A stretch of DNA of 64,000 nt from Micromonospora inyonensis (GTDB lineage: Bacteria; Actinomycetota; Actinomycetes; Mycobacteriales; Micromonosporaceae), in assembly GCF_900091415.1 (NCBI RefSeq), contig NZ_FMHU01000002.1, positions 2,852,001 through 2,916,000 of the forward strand. The letters run 5' to 3'. Shown piece after piece: positions 34,263 to 42,905 of this stretch. Each line of letters begins with the position of its first letter. Position 1 is the first letter of the stretch. The position numbers and the translations under genes were made by a program. The notes beneath the pieces were generated by a model. It was given only the letters and a program-made list of their open reading frames with translations. It had not been told where the DNA came from and ran no database searches.

Positions 34263-35753
34263 CTAGCCCACACCGGTACCGGTGAGGATCTCGGCGGCGG
34301 CCCGTGCGCCGGACCGGCTGGCCCCGTGGGTCGCCACGTGCACCCGCCCGGTGACCAGCACGGGCAGGCCCAGTTCGACCACCACCGCGTCCGGGCGGGC
34401 GACCAGCGCGCGTTCCACCGCCGCGCGCATCCACCCGTGCCGGTGCAGGTCCCGGACGACCAGCACGAGCGGCCGGTCGCGCGGGCCGGCGGCCGGGTCG
34501 GCGGGGACGTCCGCCTCGGCGTACCGGACGGTGGTGGTGCCGGGTAGCAGCTCGGCCAGGGGCGCGCCGACCCCCCACGGGGTCTCCGCGCCGATGGCGA
34601 TGTTGCGGGGCGGCGCGAACTCCACCACGTGCGCCGGGGCGGTCAGCGGCGTCAACGGCCCCCCGTCGCCGACGGTGACCCGCACCGCCCGGCGCGCGGC
34701 GGCCAGCCCGACCCCGTTCGACCCGGCACAACGGGAACGGTCGGCGCGGGCGGCGGTGGTCCAGGCGGCGAGCTGACCGACCCGCTTGGCCGCCTCGGCG
34801 AGCCGTTCCTCGGGCAGTTCCCCGTCGACCACGGCGGCCACGATGCCGTCGCGCAGCCGGCGGGCGGTCTCCTCGTCGGCATGGTCACCGCCGACGCAGA
34901 TCGCGTCCGCTCCGGCCGCGAGGGCCCGAACCGCCACGCCGGTGAGACCGTACGTGTCGGCCACCGCCCGCATCTCGACCGCGTCGGTCACCACGACGCC
35001 GTGGAAGCCCAGCTCGTCGCGGAGCAGGTCGGTCAGGACGCGCCGGCTCAGGGTGGCCGGCAGGGTGGGGTCGAGGGCGGGGACCAGCAGGTGCCCGGTC
35101 ATCACCGCCTGCGCCCCGGCGGCGATCGCGGCCCGGAACGGCACCAGCTCGCCGGTGTCGAGGCGGGCCCGGTCGGCGGTGATCCGGGGCAGGTCGTGAT
35201 GCGAGTCGACCCGGGTGTCGCCGTGCCCGGGAAAGTGCTTGGCGCAGGCCGCGACCCCGCCGGCCTGGAGGCCGCGCACCCAGGCGGCGGTGTGCCGGGC
35301 GACCAGCGCGGGATCGGCGCCGAACGCGCGCACCCCGATCACCGGGTTGTCCGGGTTGGAGTTGACGTCGGCGTCCGGCGCGTAGTTCAGGGTGACCCCG
35401 GCCGCGGCCAGCTCCACGCCGAGGTCCCGGGCCACCTCCTCGGTGAGTGCCGGGTCGTCGACCGCCCCGAGGGCGAGGTTGCCCGGACGGGAGCTGCCGG
35501 GCCCGGACTCGATCCGGGTCACGTCGCCACCCTCCTCGTCGATGGCGACGATCACGTCCGGCCGTTCCGCGCGCAACGCGGCGGTGAGCGCGGCGACCTG
35601 GGCCGGGTCGACGACGTTGCGCGCGAAGAGGACCACCGATCCGAGCCCCTCGCCGAGCCACCGACAGATCCACGGGGGCGGGGTGGTGCCGACGAAGCCG
35701 GGTTGCAGGACGGCAGCGGCCAGGCTCGCCAGGTTCCCCATCGGTGCGCTCAT
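34263..35753 (-). CDS. nagZ: GH3 beta-N-acetylhexosaminidase (NagZ-like)
   Basis: Releases terminal N-acetylglucosamine from cell-wall muropeptides or chitin fragments. The 496 residues show the NagZ loop with the acid/base histidine-aspartate pair KHFPGHGDTRVDSHHDLP, the substrate region VIVAIDEEGGDVTRI, and the nucleophile region HGVVVTDAVEMRAVAD. The C-terminal extra domain (about 350-496), absent in short Gram-negative NagZ, is typical of actinobacteria. ATG 35753 begins MSAPMGNLASLAAAVLQ. No signal peptide is clear, so it is probably cytoplasmic. An AT-rich inverted repeat upstream (35834-35858) may be an operator. Confidence 0.93.
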   Translation of the reverse strand: MSAPMGNLASLAAAVLQPGFVGTTPPPWICRWLGEGLGSVVLFARNVVDPAQVAALTAALRAERPDVIVAIDEEGGDVTRIESGPGSSRPGNLALGAVDDPALTEEVARDLGVELAAAGVTLNYAPDADVNSNPDNPVIGVRAFGADPALVARHTAAWVRGLQAGGVAACAKHFPGHGDTRVDSHHDLPRITADRARLDTGELVPFRAAIAAGAQAVMTGHLLVPALDPTLPATLSRRVLTDLLRDELGFHGVVVTDAVEMRAVADTYGLTGVAVRALAAGADAICVGGDHADEETARRLRDGIVAAVVDGELPEERLAEAAKRVGQLAAWTTAARADRSRCAGSNGVGLAAARRAVRVTVGDGGPLTPLTAPAHVVEFAPPRNIAIGAETPWGVGAPLAELLPGTTTVRYAEADVPADPAAGPRDRPLVLVVRDLHRHGWMRAAVERALVARPDAVVVELGLPVLVTGRVHVATHGASRSGARAAAEILTGTGVG

Positions 35754-35833
35754 GCGGTCCCCGTACCCCCTCGGTGTCCCGGCGGCGGTCTCCCCCGCCG
35801 CCTGCGGTGCTGCCATGGTCACACCGGCCGGCC

Positions 35834-35858
35834 TAATAGTCAATAAACCTTTCTATTA
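35834..35858. promoter_or_regulatory. AT-rich inverted repeat upstream of nagZ
   Basis: TAATAG at 35834 and its complement CTATTA at 35853, separated by 13 bases containing an AAACCTTT core, in a sharply AT-rich island. It lies about 80 bases upstream of the nagZ start. Amino-sugar genes of actinomycetes often carry ROK-type operators with an A/T-flanked AAA...TTT core; this assignment is inference. Confidence 0.35.
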
Positions 35859-35925
35859 CTGAGAGTGGCGGATGGCGCAACCGGTGGCGTGGCACCGTCG
35901 ACCGCGCCCGTGCGACAGTGCGGAG

Positions 35926-36051
35926 GTGCATTCCTCGCTGATCACCGCCGCCGACGAGGTCGACTGGTACGACATCCCCGGAGTCCGCCTGCTCGGGCTG
36001 GTCGTCGGCGGGCTGCTCCTGATCGCCGCGATCCGCGCCATGTTCCGCTGA
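35926..36051 (+). CDS. 41-residue single-helix membrane protein
   Basis: An open frame from GTG 35926 reading MHSSLITAADEVDWYDIPGV then RLLGLVVGGLLLIAAIRAMFR and stop. The polar N-terminus and single C-terminal hydrophobic helix form a plausible small membrane protein; codon bias is right for the organism. GGAG lies immediately before the start, too close to be ideal. It is too short to judge from one sequence. It precedes the copy B repeat by 69 bases. Confidence 0.45.
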   Translation: MHSSLITAADEVDWYDIPGVRLLGLVVGGLLLIAAIRAMFR

Positions 36052-36120
36052 TCCCGCCGCACCGCACCCCCACCACACCCGCACCACACCGGCACCGCAC
36101 CGCACCGCACCGCACCGGCC
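36052..36120. repeat. C-rich low-complexity tract with CACCG pentamers
   Basis: Irregular CACCA/CACCG units, ending in about five perfect CACCG copies at 36093-36117. No gene is seen. It abuts the copy B element. Confidence 0.6.
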
Positions 36121-36175
36121 GCGGTAGCAGGGGACCCCTGTTACCGCTTTTTGATGAGCAGGGGCCCCTGCAACC
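36121..36175. repeat. Dispersed double-palindrome element, copy B
   Basis: 55 bases. The left half is a hairpin of GCGGTAGCAGGGG with CCCCTGTTACCGC (one G-T pair) followed directly by TTTTTG, i.e. terminator-like on the plus strand. The right half is a second palindrome, GCAGGGGCCCCTGC, followed by AACC. Spacer ATGA. It lies between the 41-residue ORF and the LLM oxidoreductase gene; the remaining 162 bases to the LLM start hold no feature seen. Confidence 0.85.
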
Positions 36176-36337
36176 ACACACCCCAGCCGACGGGGGCGAA
36201 GGCAGGCGGGGGCAGAGGCACTGCCCGGCGCGACGGTGCCAGCCCGCCCCGGCGCGGTGTGACGCGTCACCCCCGGGGTACGGCGAAGGTTGTCCGACCG
36301 GAGGGTCCGGCTGCCCGGACGCGGCGAGGGGGAAAAG

Positions 36338-37288
36338 ATGCGGATCGGTTACTTCCTGTCCAGCGAGGAGTTCACGCCGGCCGAACTCCTGGACCAGGCG
36401 CGCGGCGCCGAGCAGGCCGGCTTCGAGGCACTGTGGATCTCCGACCACTACCACCCCTGGGTGGACGCCCAGGGGCAGAGTCCGTTCGTCTGGTCGGTGA
36501 TCGGCGCGCTCAGCCAGGTCTGCCGGCTCCCGGTGACCACTGCGGTGACCTGCCCGACCGTCCGGATCCATCCGGCGGTGCTGGCCCAGGCGGCGGCCAC
36601 GAGCGCGGTGTTGCACTCGGGGCGGTTCGTCCTCGGTGTCGGCTCGGGCGAGGCCCTCAACGAGCACATCCTCGGCGACTCGTGGCCGGGCACGGACGTC
36701 CGCCTGGACATGCTCGAGGAGGCCGTGGCGGTGATGCGCGAACTCTGGGCCGGCGGCTTCGTCAACCACCGGGGCCGGCACTACACGGTGGAGCACGCCC
36801 GGATCTACACGCTGCCGGAGACGCCCCCGCCGGTCTACGTCTCCGGCTTCGGCCCGAAGGCCGTCGATCTGGCCGCCCGGATCGGTGACGGCTACGTCAA
36901 CACCTCCCCCGACGCCGAGCTGGTCCGACGGTTCCGCGACGGCGGGGGCGGCGACAAGCCGTGCCAGGCCGGCTTCAAGGCCGCGTACGCCGACAGCGTC
37001 GACGAGGGCGCACGGATCGCGTACGAGCGCTGGCCGAACGCCGGGGTGCCGGGCGAGCTGTCCCAGGTGCTCCCCTCGCCACGCCACTTCGAGCAGGCCG
37101 CCCAGTTGGTCAGCCCGGACATGGTGCGGGAGGCGTTCGTCTGCGGCCGGGACGCCGACGCGCACCTGGCGAAGATCGACCAGTACGCCAAGGCCGGCTT
37201 CGACGAGATCTACGTGGCCAACACCGGCCCGCACTGGCAGGGGCTGTTCGACCTGTACCAGCGCGAGGTCCTGCCCCGGCTGCGGTGA
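36338..37288 (+). CDS. LLM-class F420-dependent oxidoreductase
   Basis: A 316-residue luciferase-like TIM-barrel enzyme (F420-dependent glucose-6-phosphate dehydrogenase/LLM family). Motifs: IGYFLSSEEFTPAELLDQAR, FEALWISDHYHPWVDAQGQS (cofactor/substrate face), FVLGVGSGEALNEHILGDSW and VYVSGFGPKAVDLAARIGDG. The family uses deazaflavin F420 to oxidise or reduce alcohols, sugars or secondary metabolites; the substrate is unknown. ATG 36338 has GAGGGGGAAAAG upstream; an earlier frame start at 36290 is disfavoured. Confidence 0.9.
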   Translation: MRIGYFLSSEEFTPAELLDQARGAEQAGFEALWISDHYHPWVDAQGQSPFVWSVIGALSQVCRLPVTTAVTCPTVRIHPAVLAQAAATSAVLHSGRFVLGVGSGEALNEHILGDSWPGTDVRLDMLEEAVAVMRELWAGGFVNHRGRHYTVEHARIYTLPETPPPVYVSGFGPKAVDLAARIGDGYVNTSPDAELVRRFRDGGGGDKPCQAGFKAAYADSVDEGARIAYERWPNAGVPGELSQVLPSPRHFEQAAQLVSPDMVREAFVCGRDADAHLAKIDQYAKAGFDEIYVANTGPHWQGLFDLYQREVLPRLR

Positions 37289-37395
37289 GTCGGTCCGGTC
37301 CGCCGCCGGGGCACCGGCCAGCGGAAACGTCCTGTCGTCGGCCGGGGCCGCGCACCGGTTTCGCCTCCGGCCGGCCCGGGTACCACCGGCCACCG

Positions 37396-39033
37396 ATGAC
37401 ACGATCCCGCGACACCACCGCCCTGCGCCGCGCCGCGCGTGACCTGTTCGGCTGGGACGAGCTGCGCCCCAACCAGCTCGCCGCCATGCGGGCGGTGATG
37501 CAACGTCGCGACGCACTGGTGGTCCTGCCCACCGGCGCGGGTAAGTCCGCCGTCTACCAGATCCCGGCGAGCCTCATCCCCGGCTGCACGGTGGTGATCT
37601 CCCCGCTGCTCGCCCTCCAGCAGGACCAGATCGCCGCCCTGCACGAGCGGCGTCGCCCCGAGCTGCGGGCGGTGCGGATCAGCTCCGCCGAGACCCCGGC
37701 CCAGCAGGCCGAGGCGCTCGCCGACATCCGCGAGGGGCGGGCGGAGTTCCTCTTCATCACCCCGGAACAGCTCAGCGACCCGACCCGGATGGCGGAGGTC
37801 CGGGCGCTGGAGCCGGCGCTGGTGGCGATCGACGAGGCGCACTGCATCTCCGCCTGGGGACACGACTTCCGCCCCGACTACCTCGCCCTGGGGCACCTGA
37901 TCGAGGGCATCGGCCGGCCGCCGGTGGTGGCGCTCACCGCGACCGCGTCACCACCGGTGCGCGACGACATCGTCGCCCGGCTGCACCTGCGCGACCCGGA
38001 ACTGGTGCTGTCCGGGCTGGACCGGCCGAACCTCTTCCTGGAGGTCGCGCACTGCCCCACCGAGGACTACCGCTGGCGACGGCTGGTCACGCTGCTGCGC
38101 GGGGACGAGCGGCCGGGCATCATCTACACCCCGACCCGGCGGGCGGCGGAGGAGCTGGCCGGACGGCTCACCGACGCCGGCTTCCCGGCGCAGTACTACC
38201 ACGGCGGTATGCCGGCCGGGGCCCGCGACGAACTGCACCGGGCCTTCCTCGCCGACCATGTGCCGATCATGGTGGCGACGTCGGCGTTCGGCATGGGCAT
38301 CGACAAGCCGAACATCGCCTGGGTGGTGCACATGGCGCTGCCGGACTCGCCGGACAGCTACTTCCAGGAGATCGGCCGGGCCGGGCGGGACGGGCAGCCG
38401 GCCCGGGTGCTGCTGCTGTGGCAGGCCGAGGACGTCGGCCTGCAACGCTACTTCAGCGGCGGCCTGCCGGACGAGCGGCAACTGCACGAGCTGGCCGCGC
38501 TGCTGCGCGCCAAGCCGGCCAACCGTAAGCAGCTGCGGGACCTGACCGGTCTCGGGCCCCGCAAGCTCGGCCAGTACCTCTCCCTGCTGGAGCAGGTCGG
38601 GGCCGCCGGGCCACGGGGCCGGCAGCGGATCGGCGCCCCCCGCTACGCCCCGGCGCCGGTGGAGGCCGCGCGGGCGGCGCTGGCCGAGGCGGAACGGCAG
38701 CAGACCGTCACCCGGTCCCGGACCGACATGATGCGGGCCTTCGCCGAGACCACCGGCTGCCGGGGGCAGACGCTGCTGGCGTACTTCGGGGAGCAGATGA
38801 CCGAGGTCTGCGGGCACTGCGACAACTGCCACGCCGGCACCAGCGTCGCCACGACCGGGGAGGCCGGCCAGCCGCCGTTCCCGGTGCACAGCCAGGTCCG
38901 CCACCCGGAGTGGGGTTCCGGCATGGTGCTCGGTTACGAGGAGGACCGGATGACGGTTCTCTTCGACGACGTCGGGTACAAGACGCTGTCCGTGCCCGTG
39001 GTGAGTGGGCAGGCGTTGCTGACCCTGGTCTAG
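37396..39033 (+). CDS. recQ: ATP-dependent DNA helicase RecQ
   Basis: Superfamily 2 helicase that unwinds DNA in recombination and fork repair. The 545 residues show motif 0 (FGWDELRPNQ), Walker A (PTGAGKSAVYQIP), motif II DEAHC (IDEAHCISAWGHDF), motif III (ALTATASPP), motif V (ATSAFGMGIDKPNI) and motif VI (QEIGRAGRDG). The RQC-like zinc region ends in CGHCDNCHAG. The C-terminus (about 490-545) lacks a clear HRDC domain and instead has a small beta domain (VRHPEWGSGMVLGYEEDRMTV split), found in actinobacterial RecQ variants. ATG 37396. Confidence 0.95.
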   Translation: MTRSRDTTALRRAARDLFGWDELRPNQLAAMRAVMQRRDALVVLPTGAGKSAVYQIPASLIPGCTVVISPLLALQQDQIAALHERRRPELRAVRISSAETPAQQAEALADIREGRAEFLFITPEQLSDPTRMAEVRALEPALVAIDEAHCISAWGHDFRPDYLALGHLIEGIGRPPVVALTATASPPVRDDIVARLHLRDPELVLSGLDRPNLFLEVAHCPTEDYRWRRLVTLLRGDERPGIIYTPTRRAAEELAGRLTDAGFPAQYYHGGMPAGARDELHRAFLADHVPIMVATSAFGMGIDKPNIAWVVHMALPDSPDSYFQEIGRAGRDGQPARVLLLWQAEDVGLQRYFSGGLPDERQLHELAALLRAKPANRKQLRDLTGLGPRKLGQYLSLLEQVGAAGPRGRQRIGAPRYAPAPVEAARAALAEAERQQTVTRSRTDMMRAFAETTGCRGQTLLAYFGEQMTEVCGHCDNCHAGTSVATTGEAGQPPFPVHSQVRHPEWGSGMVLGYEEDRMTVLFDDVGYKTLSVPVVSGQALLTLV

Positions 39034-39104
39034 CCTGTTTTCGCCCCCGCCGCCCACGCGGCACGGGGCCGTCGAGGTGAGTGCACAGCGAGAGGGGCGT
39101 TGCC

Positions 39105-39608
39105 GTGATCGAACAGCCGGCGTACACCGGGTTCGGGTTCTCCGACGAGGAGTGGGGGCTGCTGGTCGGCCTTCCCCAGTCGGTCCTGACCGCGGCGAGC
39201 GCGGCGGAGTCCGACGGCAGCCGGCGCACCCGGGCGGAGACCGCCGCCGGCCTGGAGACCATCGCGTCCGGCCGGGAGTCGGCGATTCCGCTGGTCGCCG
39301 CCGTGGCCGGGGAGATCGTCTCGCGGGTGGGCGACCCGGAGGCCGGCGAGGAACTGCCGGTGATCGCGCCGTCCGACCCGCAGGCCCTGATCGACGACGT
39401 GCTGGTCCGGGCCCGGCAGGCCGCCGCGCTGCTCGCCGCCAGGGTGGACGAGGGCCAGGCCGGGGCGTACCGGCACTGGCTGGTGGAGATCGCCGACCAG
39501 GTGGTGACGGCGGCCTCGACGGGCGGGATCCTCGGCCTCGGCGGGGACGTGGTCAGCGACTCGGAGCGCCGGTTCCGGGACCGCCTGGCGCAGGTGCTCA
39601 ACGACTGA
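39105..39608 (+). CDS. Hypothetical protein
   Basis: A 167-residue soluble, acidic, alanine-rich protein beginning IEQPAYTGFGFSDEEWGLLV and ending FRDRLAQVLND. Helical throughout with repeated EETA/AAxL patterns; no known motif was recognised. GTG 39105 is preferred over the earlier GTG 39081, with GAGGGG eight bases upstream. It lies 71 bases after recQ on the same strand; it could be co-transcribed. Confidence 0.75.
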   Translation: MIEQPAYTGFGFSDEEWGLLVGLPQSVLTAASAAESDGSRRTRAETAAGLETIASGRESAIPLVAAVAGEIVSRVGDPEAGEELPVIAPSDPQALIDDVLVRARQAAALLAARVDEGQAGAYRHWLVEIADQVVTAASTGGILGLGGDVVSDSERRFRDRLAQVLND

Positions 39609-39616
39609 CCCGGCGC

Positions 39617-39648
39617 CGGCCGTCCCGCCCCCACGGCCGGGACGGCCG
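39617..39648 (+). terminator. Hairpin terminator
   Basis: 11-bp stem (CGGCCGTCCCG and its complement) with a 10-base loop, eight bases past the preceding stop. Confidence 0.65.
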
Positions 39649-39740
39649 ACCGCGACCGCACGGTGACTATGAGCACACGTCACGTCCCGGGTGTCGGTTC
39701 CCTTGTCGAGAATGGGCAAGGTGATCGACGAAGGGGGACG

Positions 39741-40784
39741 ATGCTGCCGACGGAATCCGTGGACACCGCGCGTCTGCCACCCGCCGACCGGTGGCCGTAC
39801 TGGCTGGAGGTCACCGGCCGGGCCGCCGCACCGATCGCGATGAGCAGCGAACACGCCGCCGAGTTCCGGGGCAGCGCCCGCCTGGTCGATCTCGGCGGCG
39901 TCTCGCTGACCCGGTTCCGCTACCAGTCGCTGTCCGGGCGGCGCACCCCGAGACTCATCCGGCAGGCCGATCCCGGCATCTACCAGCTCGCCCTGACCCT
40001 CGCCGGATCCAGCGGGATCAGCGCCCGCCGCCAGCACACCGCCGTGGGGCGCGGCGCATTCACCCTCATCGACTACGGCCGACCGTACGAGCTCGTGCAC
40101 ACCGCGGACGGAGCCCGCCGCGAAGCGGGCGCGCTGACCGTGGTGATCCCCAGGGCGCTGCTGCCGATCCCCCCGGCCAGGCTGGACCGGCTCACCGCCG
40201 GCCGCCTCAGCGGATCGGAGGGAATGGGCGCGCTGGTCGCCCAGCACCTCGACCGGCTCATCCGGCACCCGGAGCAGTTCACCGCCGCGGAGGCCCCCCG
40301 GCTGGCCGGCATCACCGTCGACCTGGTCGCCGCGATGCTGGCCGGGCATCTCGACGCCGACAACGCGCTCCCGGTCGACGTGCGACAGCAGGCGATGCTC
40401 ACCCGGGTGCTCGCCTTCATCGACCGCCACCTCGGCGACGCGACGCTCACCCCGCAGGTCGTCGCCGACGCCCACCACATCTCCGTCCGGACCCTGCACC
40501 GGCTCTTCGCCGACGAGCCGGAGACGGTCGCCCAGGTGATCCGCCGTCGTCGGCTCGAACGCTGCCGGCGGGACCTGGCCGACCCGCGCCTGCGCGGCCG
40601 GGCCGTCCAGGCGATCGGCTGGCGGTGGGGGTTCACCGACAAGGCCCACTTCAGCCGGGCGTTCCGGGCGGCGTACGGGATGAGCCCCCAGTCCTACCGG
40701 GAGGCCGAGGAGTTGGCACGGACGGTCAACCCGGTGACACCGCAGGACAACGACCCACCGGCATACTGGCCACTGACCGGCTGA
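39741..40784 (+). CDS. AraC-family transcriptional regulator
   Basis: A 347-residue regulator with an AraC-binding-like N-terminal domain (cupin-like, RFRYQSLSGRRTPRLIRQAD then IYQLALTLAGSSG) and a C-terminal double helix-turn-helix: LTPQVVADAHHISVRTLHRLFADEP (split: VVADAHHISVRTLHRLF) and IGWRWGFTDKAHFSRAFRAAYGMSPQSYR (split: FTDKAHFSRAFRAAYGMSP). The second motif is classical AraC. ATG 39741 has GGGGGA upstream. It stands alone, so the target is unclear; it may act on a neighbouring or distant gene. Confidence 0.9.
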   Translation: MLPTESVDTARLPPADRWPYWLEVTGRAAAPIAMSSEHAAEFRGSARLVDLGGVSLTRFRYQSLSGRRTPRLIRQADPGIYQLALTLAGSSGISARRQHTAVGRGAFTLIDYGRPYELVHTADGARREAGALTVVIPRALLPIPPARLDRLTAGRLSGSEGMGALVAQHLDRLIRHPEQFTAAEAPRLAGITVDLVAAMLAGHLDADNALPVDVRQQAMLTRVLAFIDRHLGDATLTPQVVADAHHISVRTLHRLFADEPETVAQVIRRRRLERCRRDLADPRLRGRAVQAIGWRWGFTDKAHFSRAFRAAYGMSPQSYREAEELARTVNPVTPQDNDPPAYWPLTG

Positions 40785-40946
40785 CCGCCGGTCCGGTGAC
40801 CGGCTGCGAGGAGTGTGCCGCGCGGGCAACGGGGGTTGCGGCAGCGTCATGACGGCCACTCGACCGTACGCGACGTGGGCTCAAACCGTGGCGGCGTCCT
40901 CCGGCATCCGGTCCCCCGTCATCCGGCACCGGACGCCGGGCAGCCG
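40785..40946. other. Intergenic stretch with no feature seen
   Basis: Between the AraC regulator stop and the operon terminator. No gene or repeat was recognised. Confidence 0.4.
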
Positions 40947-40984
40947 CCGGCCCCACCGCTGCTTTCCGGCGCCGGTGGGGCCGG
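40947..40984 (-). terminator. Hairpin terminator of the eight-gene heptose operon
   Basis: 12-bp stem (CCGGCCCCACCG and its complement) with a 14-base loop, ending one base before the topoisomerase stop codon at 40985. It closes the minus-strand operon. Confidence 0.75.
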
Positions 40985-41968
40985 TCAGGCCTCCTCCAGC
41001 AGGGCCCGTACCGCCCGCTCGGCCACCGGCCGGGGCGTGTCGGGAGCCACCGGGGCGACCACCCCGTCGTGGTAGAGGTCCACCACCCGGGGATCCACGT
41101 AGGAGGCCCGGGCCACCGTGGGGGTGTTGCCGAGCAGGTCCGCGACGCCCCGCATGACCGCGACGACCGCCCGTCGCCGGGCCGTGGCCGAGCGCTGGAC
41201 GCCCGTCGCGGCCAGGTCGACCGCGGCCAGCACCGTGGCGTGCCAGGTCCGGAAGTCCTTGGCGGTCATCTCCCCGCCGCTGGCCTCGCGCAGGTAGTCG
41301 TTGACCTCGTCGCTGCGCACGTCCCGCCAGGTCGTGCCGTCCCAGTAGCCGAAGAGGCGGTCCGCCGCACGCCGCCGCCGGCGCAGGTTGCGCAGCACCT
41401 GGCACAGTTGCGGATCGTCGATCCGGCGCACCTGGTCGACGCCGCCCTTGGCCGGGAAGGAGAGGACCACGCAGTCGCCCCGGGACCGGGTGTGCTCGGG
41501 ACGCAGCGTGGCCACCCCGAAGGTCGGGTCGTCACCGGCCGCGTACTGGTCGCTGCCGACCCGGAACATGCCCATGTCCAGCAGCCGGGTCACCGTCGCC
41601 AGCACCCGGTCACGGCGCAGCCCCCGGCCGGTCAGATCCCGCTCGACCCGCTCCCGCAGCACCGGCAGCCGGCGGGCCACCTCCAGCACGTGGTCGAACT
41701 TCGCCTCGTCGCGCCGGCGTCGCCACTCCGGGTGGTAGAGGTACTGCCGACGGTTGGCCGCGTCGGTCCCGACGGCCTGGATGTGCCCGTTGGGGTACGG
41801 GCAGATCCACACGTCCCGCCAGGCCGGCGGGATGACCAGTTCCCGCAGCCGGGCCAACTGGTCAGGGTCGCGGACGGTCTCACCGGAGGGGTCCACGAAG
41901 CGCCAGCCCCGTCCCGCCCGTCGGCGTCCGTACCCCGGCCGACCCGGATCGCTACGCCGCAACCGCAC
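40985..41968 (-). CDS. Type IB DNA topoisomerase
   Basis: Eukaryote-like nicking-closing enzyme that relaxes supercoils by a 3'-phosphotyrosyl intermediate. The 327 residues show the N-terminal DNA-binding part (RLRELVIPPAWRDVWICPYP, GHIQAVGTDAANRRQYLYHP), the catalytic core (LLDMGMFRVGSDQY, EMTAKDFRTWHATVLAA) and the active-site tyrosine in ARASYVDPRV near residue 291, close to the C-terminus. Bacterial topo IB is scattered in actinobacteria and proteobacteria. GTG 41968; the coding start lies inside the stop region of the upstream glycosyltransferase (17-base overlap). Membership in the heptose operon is odd. Confidence 0.92.
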   Translation of the reverse strand: MRLRRSDPGRPGYGRRRAGRGWRFVDPSGETVRDPDQLARLRELVIPPAWRDVWICPYPNGHIQAVGTDAANRRQYLYHPEWRRRRDEAKFDHVLEVARRLPVLRERVERDLTGRGLRRDRVLATVTRLLDMGMFRVGSDQYAAGDDPTFGVATLRPEHTRSRGDCVVLSFPAKGGVDQVRRIDDPQLCQVLRNLRRRRRAADRLFGYWDGTTWRDVRSDEVNDYLREASGGEMTAKDFRTWHATVLAAVDLAATGVQRSATARRRAVVAVMRGVADLLGNTPTVARASYVDPRVVDLYHDGVVAPVAPDTPRPVAERAVRALLEEA

Positions 41969-42905
41969 CGTCGTCCCACACCGCCCGTTCCGCCTCGTCC
42001 GTCTCGGCCAGCACCTGGTCGACGGAGAGCACCGCCATCGTCGGGTGCATCCCTACCCCGTCCCACCGCAGCTCACTACCGGTCCCGGCCCAGAGCACCC
42101 GGTGCCGGGGACGGTCCGGCGGCGGCCCCCAACGGGTCGGCGGGACCGGGCCGAACAGCACCACCGACGGGGTGCCGTAGGCGGTCGCCAGGTGGGCGAC
42201 CCCGGTGTCGCCGCTGACCACCAGCCGGGCGTGGGCCACCAGGGCGGCCAGGTCGGTCAGGCCGGTCCGCCCGGCCAGCACCGCCGTGGGCGGCAACCCG
42301 GCCCGGCGCGCCACCTGCTCGGCGACCACCCGCTCGGTCGGCGAGCCGGTCACCACCACCCGGTGTCCGGTCCGGGCCAGGTGCCGGGCGACGGCGGCGA
42401 ACCGGGCGGGCGACCAGCGCTTCGCCGGCACCTTCGTGCCCGGATGCAGCACGGTCGCCCCGACCGGGACCCGGTCCGGCGCGGGTCGGGCCAGGGCGAG
42501 GTCGCCCGGTTCGGCCGGCAGGCCGTACCAGTCGACCAGGCGGCACCAGCGCCGTACCTCGTGCTCCGCGTCGTCCCACTCCGGGCCGTCCGGGTGCCCG
42601 GCCGACGGACAGCGGAACGCGAACAGCCGACCGGGGTCGGCGGCGAGCAGCAGCGCGTGCGACTGCGGCCCGCGTCCGTGCAGGTTGACCGCGATCCCGG
42701 GGGACGGCCCCGGCCGGTCCGGCGGGGCCAGCCCGGTCACCGGCAGCACCCGGTCGACACCGCCGACCAGGTCGACCAGCGGGGTCAGCCAGTCCGGGGC
42801 GGCCAGTACCAGTTCCCGGTCCGGGAACCCGGCACGCAGGGCGCGCAGCGCCGGCACGGCGGTGGCGAGGTCACCGACGCCGAGCGCGCGCAGCACCAGG
42901 ATCAC
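41952..42905 (-). CDS. GT9-family glycosyltransferase (heptosyltransferase-like)
   Basis: A 317-residue GT-B enzyme related to ADP-heptose LPS heptosyltransferases WaaC/WaaF. N-terminal ILVLRALGVGDLATAVPALR is the family start, with a donor-binding C-terminal half containing VGATVLHPGTKVPAKRWSPA and VVSGDTGVAHLATAYGTPSVVLFG. In a lineage without LPS the acceptor is unknown, perhaps a cell-wall polymer. GTG 42905 overlaps the SDR stop (GTGA). It is the second of two GT9 domains in this operon; the other is fused to a GmhB-like phosphatase. Confidence 0.9.
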   Translation of the reverse strand: MILVLRALGVGDLATAVPALRALRAGFPDRELVLAAPDWLTPLVDLVGGVDRVLPVTGLAPPDRPGPSPGIAVNLHGRGPQSHALLLAADPGRLFAFRCPSAGHPDGPEWDDAEHEVRRWCRLVDWYGLPAEPGDLALARPAPDRVPVGATVLHPGTKVPAKRWSPARFAAVARHLARTGHRVVVTGSPTERVVAEQVARRAGLPPTAVLAGRTGLTDLAALVAHARLVVSGDTGVAHLATAYGTPSVVLFGPVPPTRWGPPPDRPRHRVLWAGTGSELRWDGVGMHPTMAVLSVDQVLAETDEAERAVWDDGAVAA

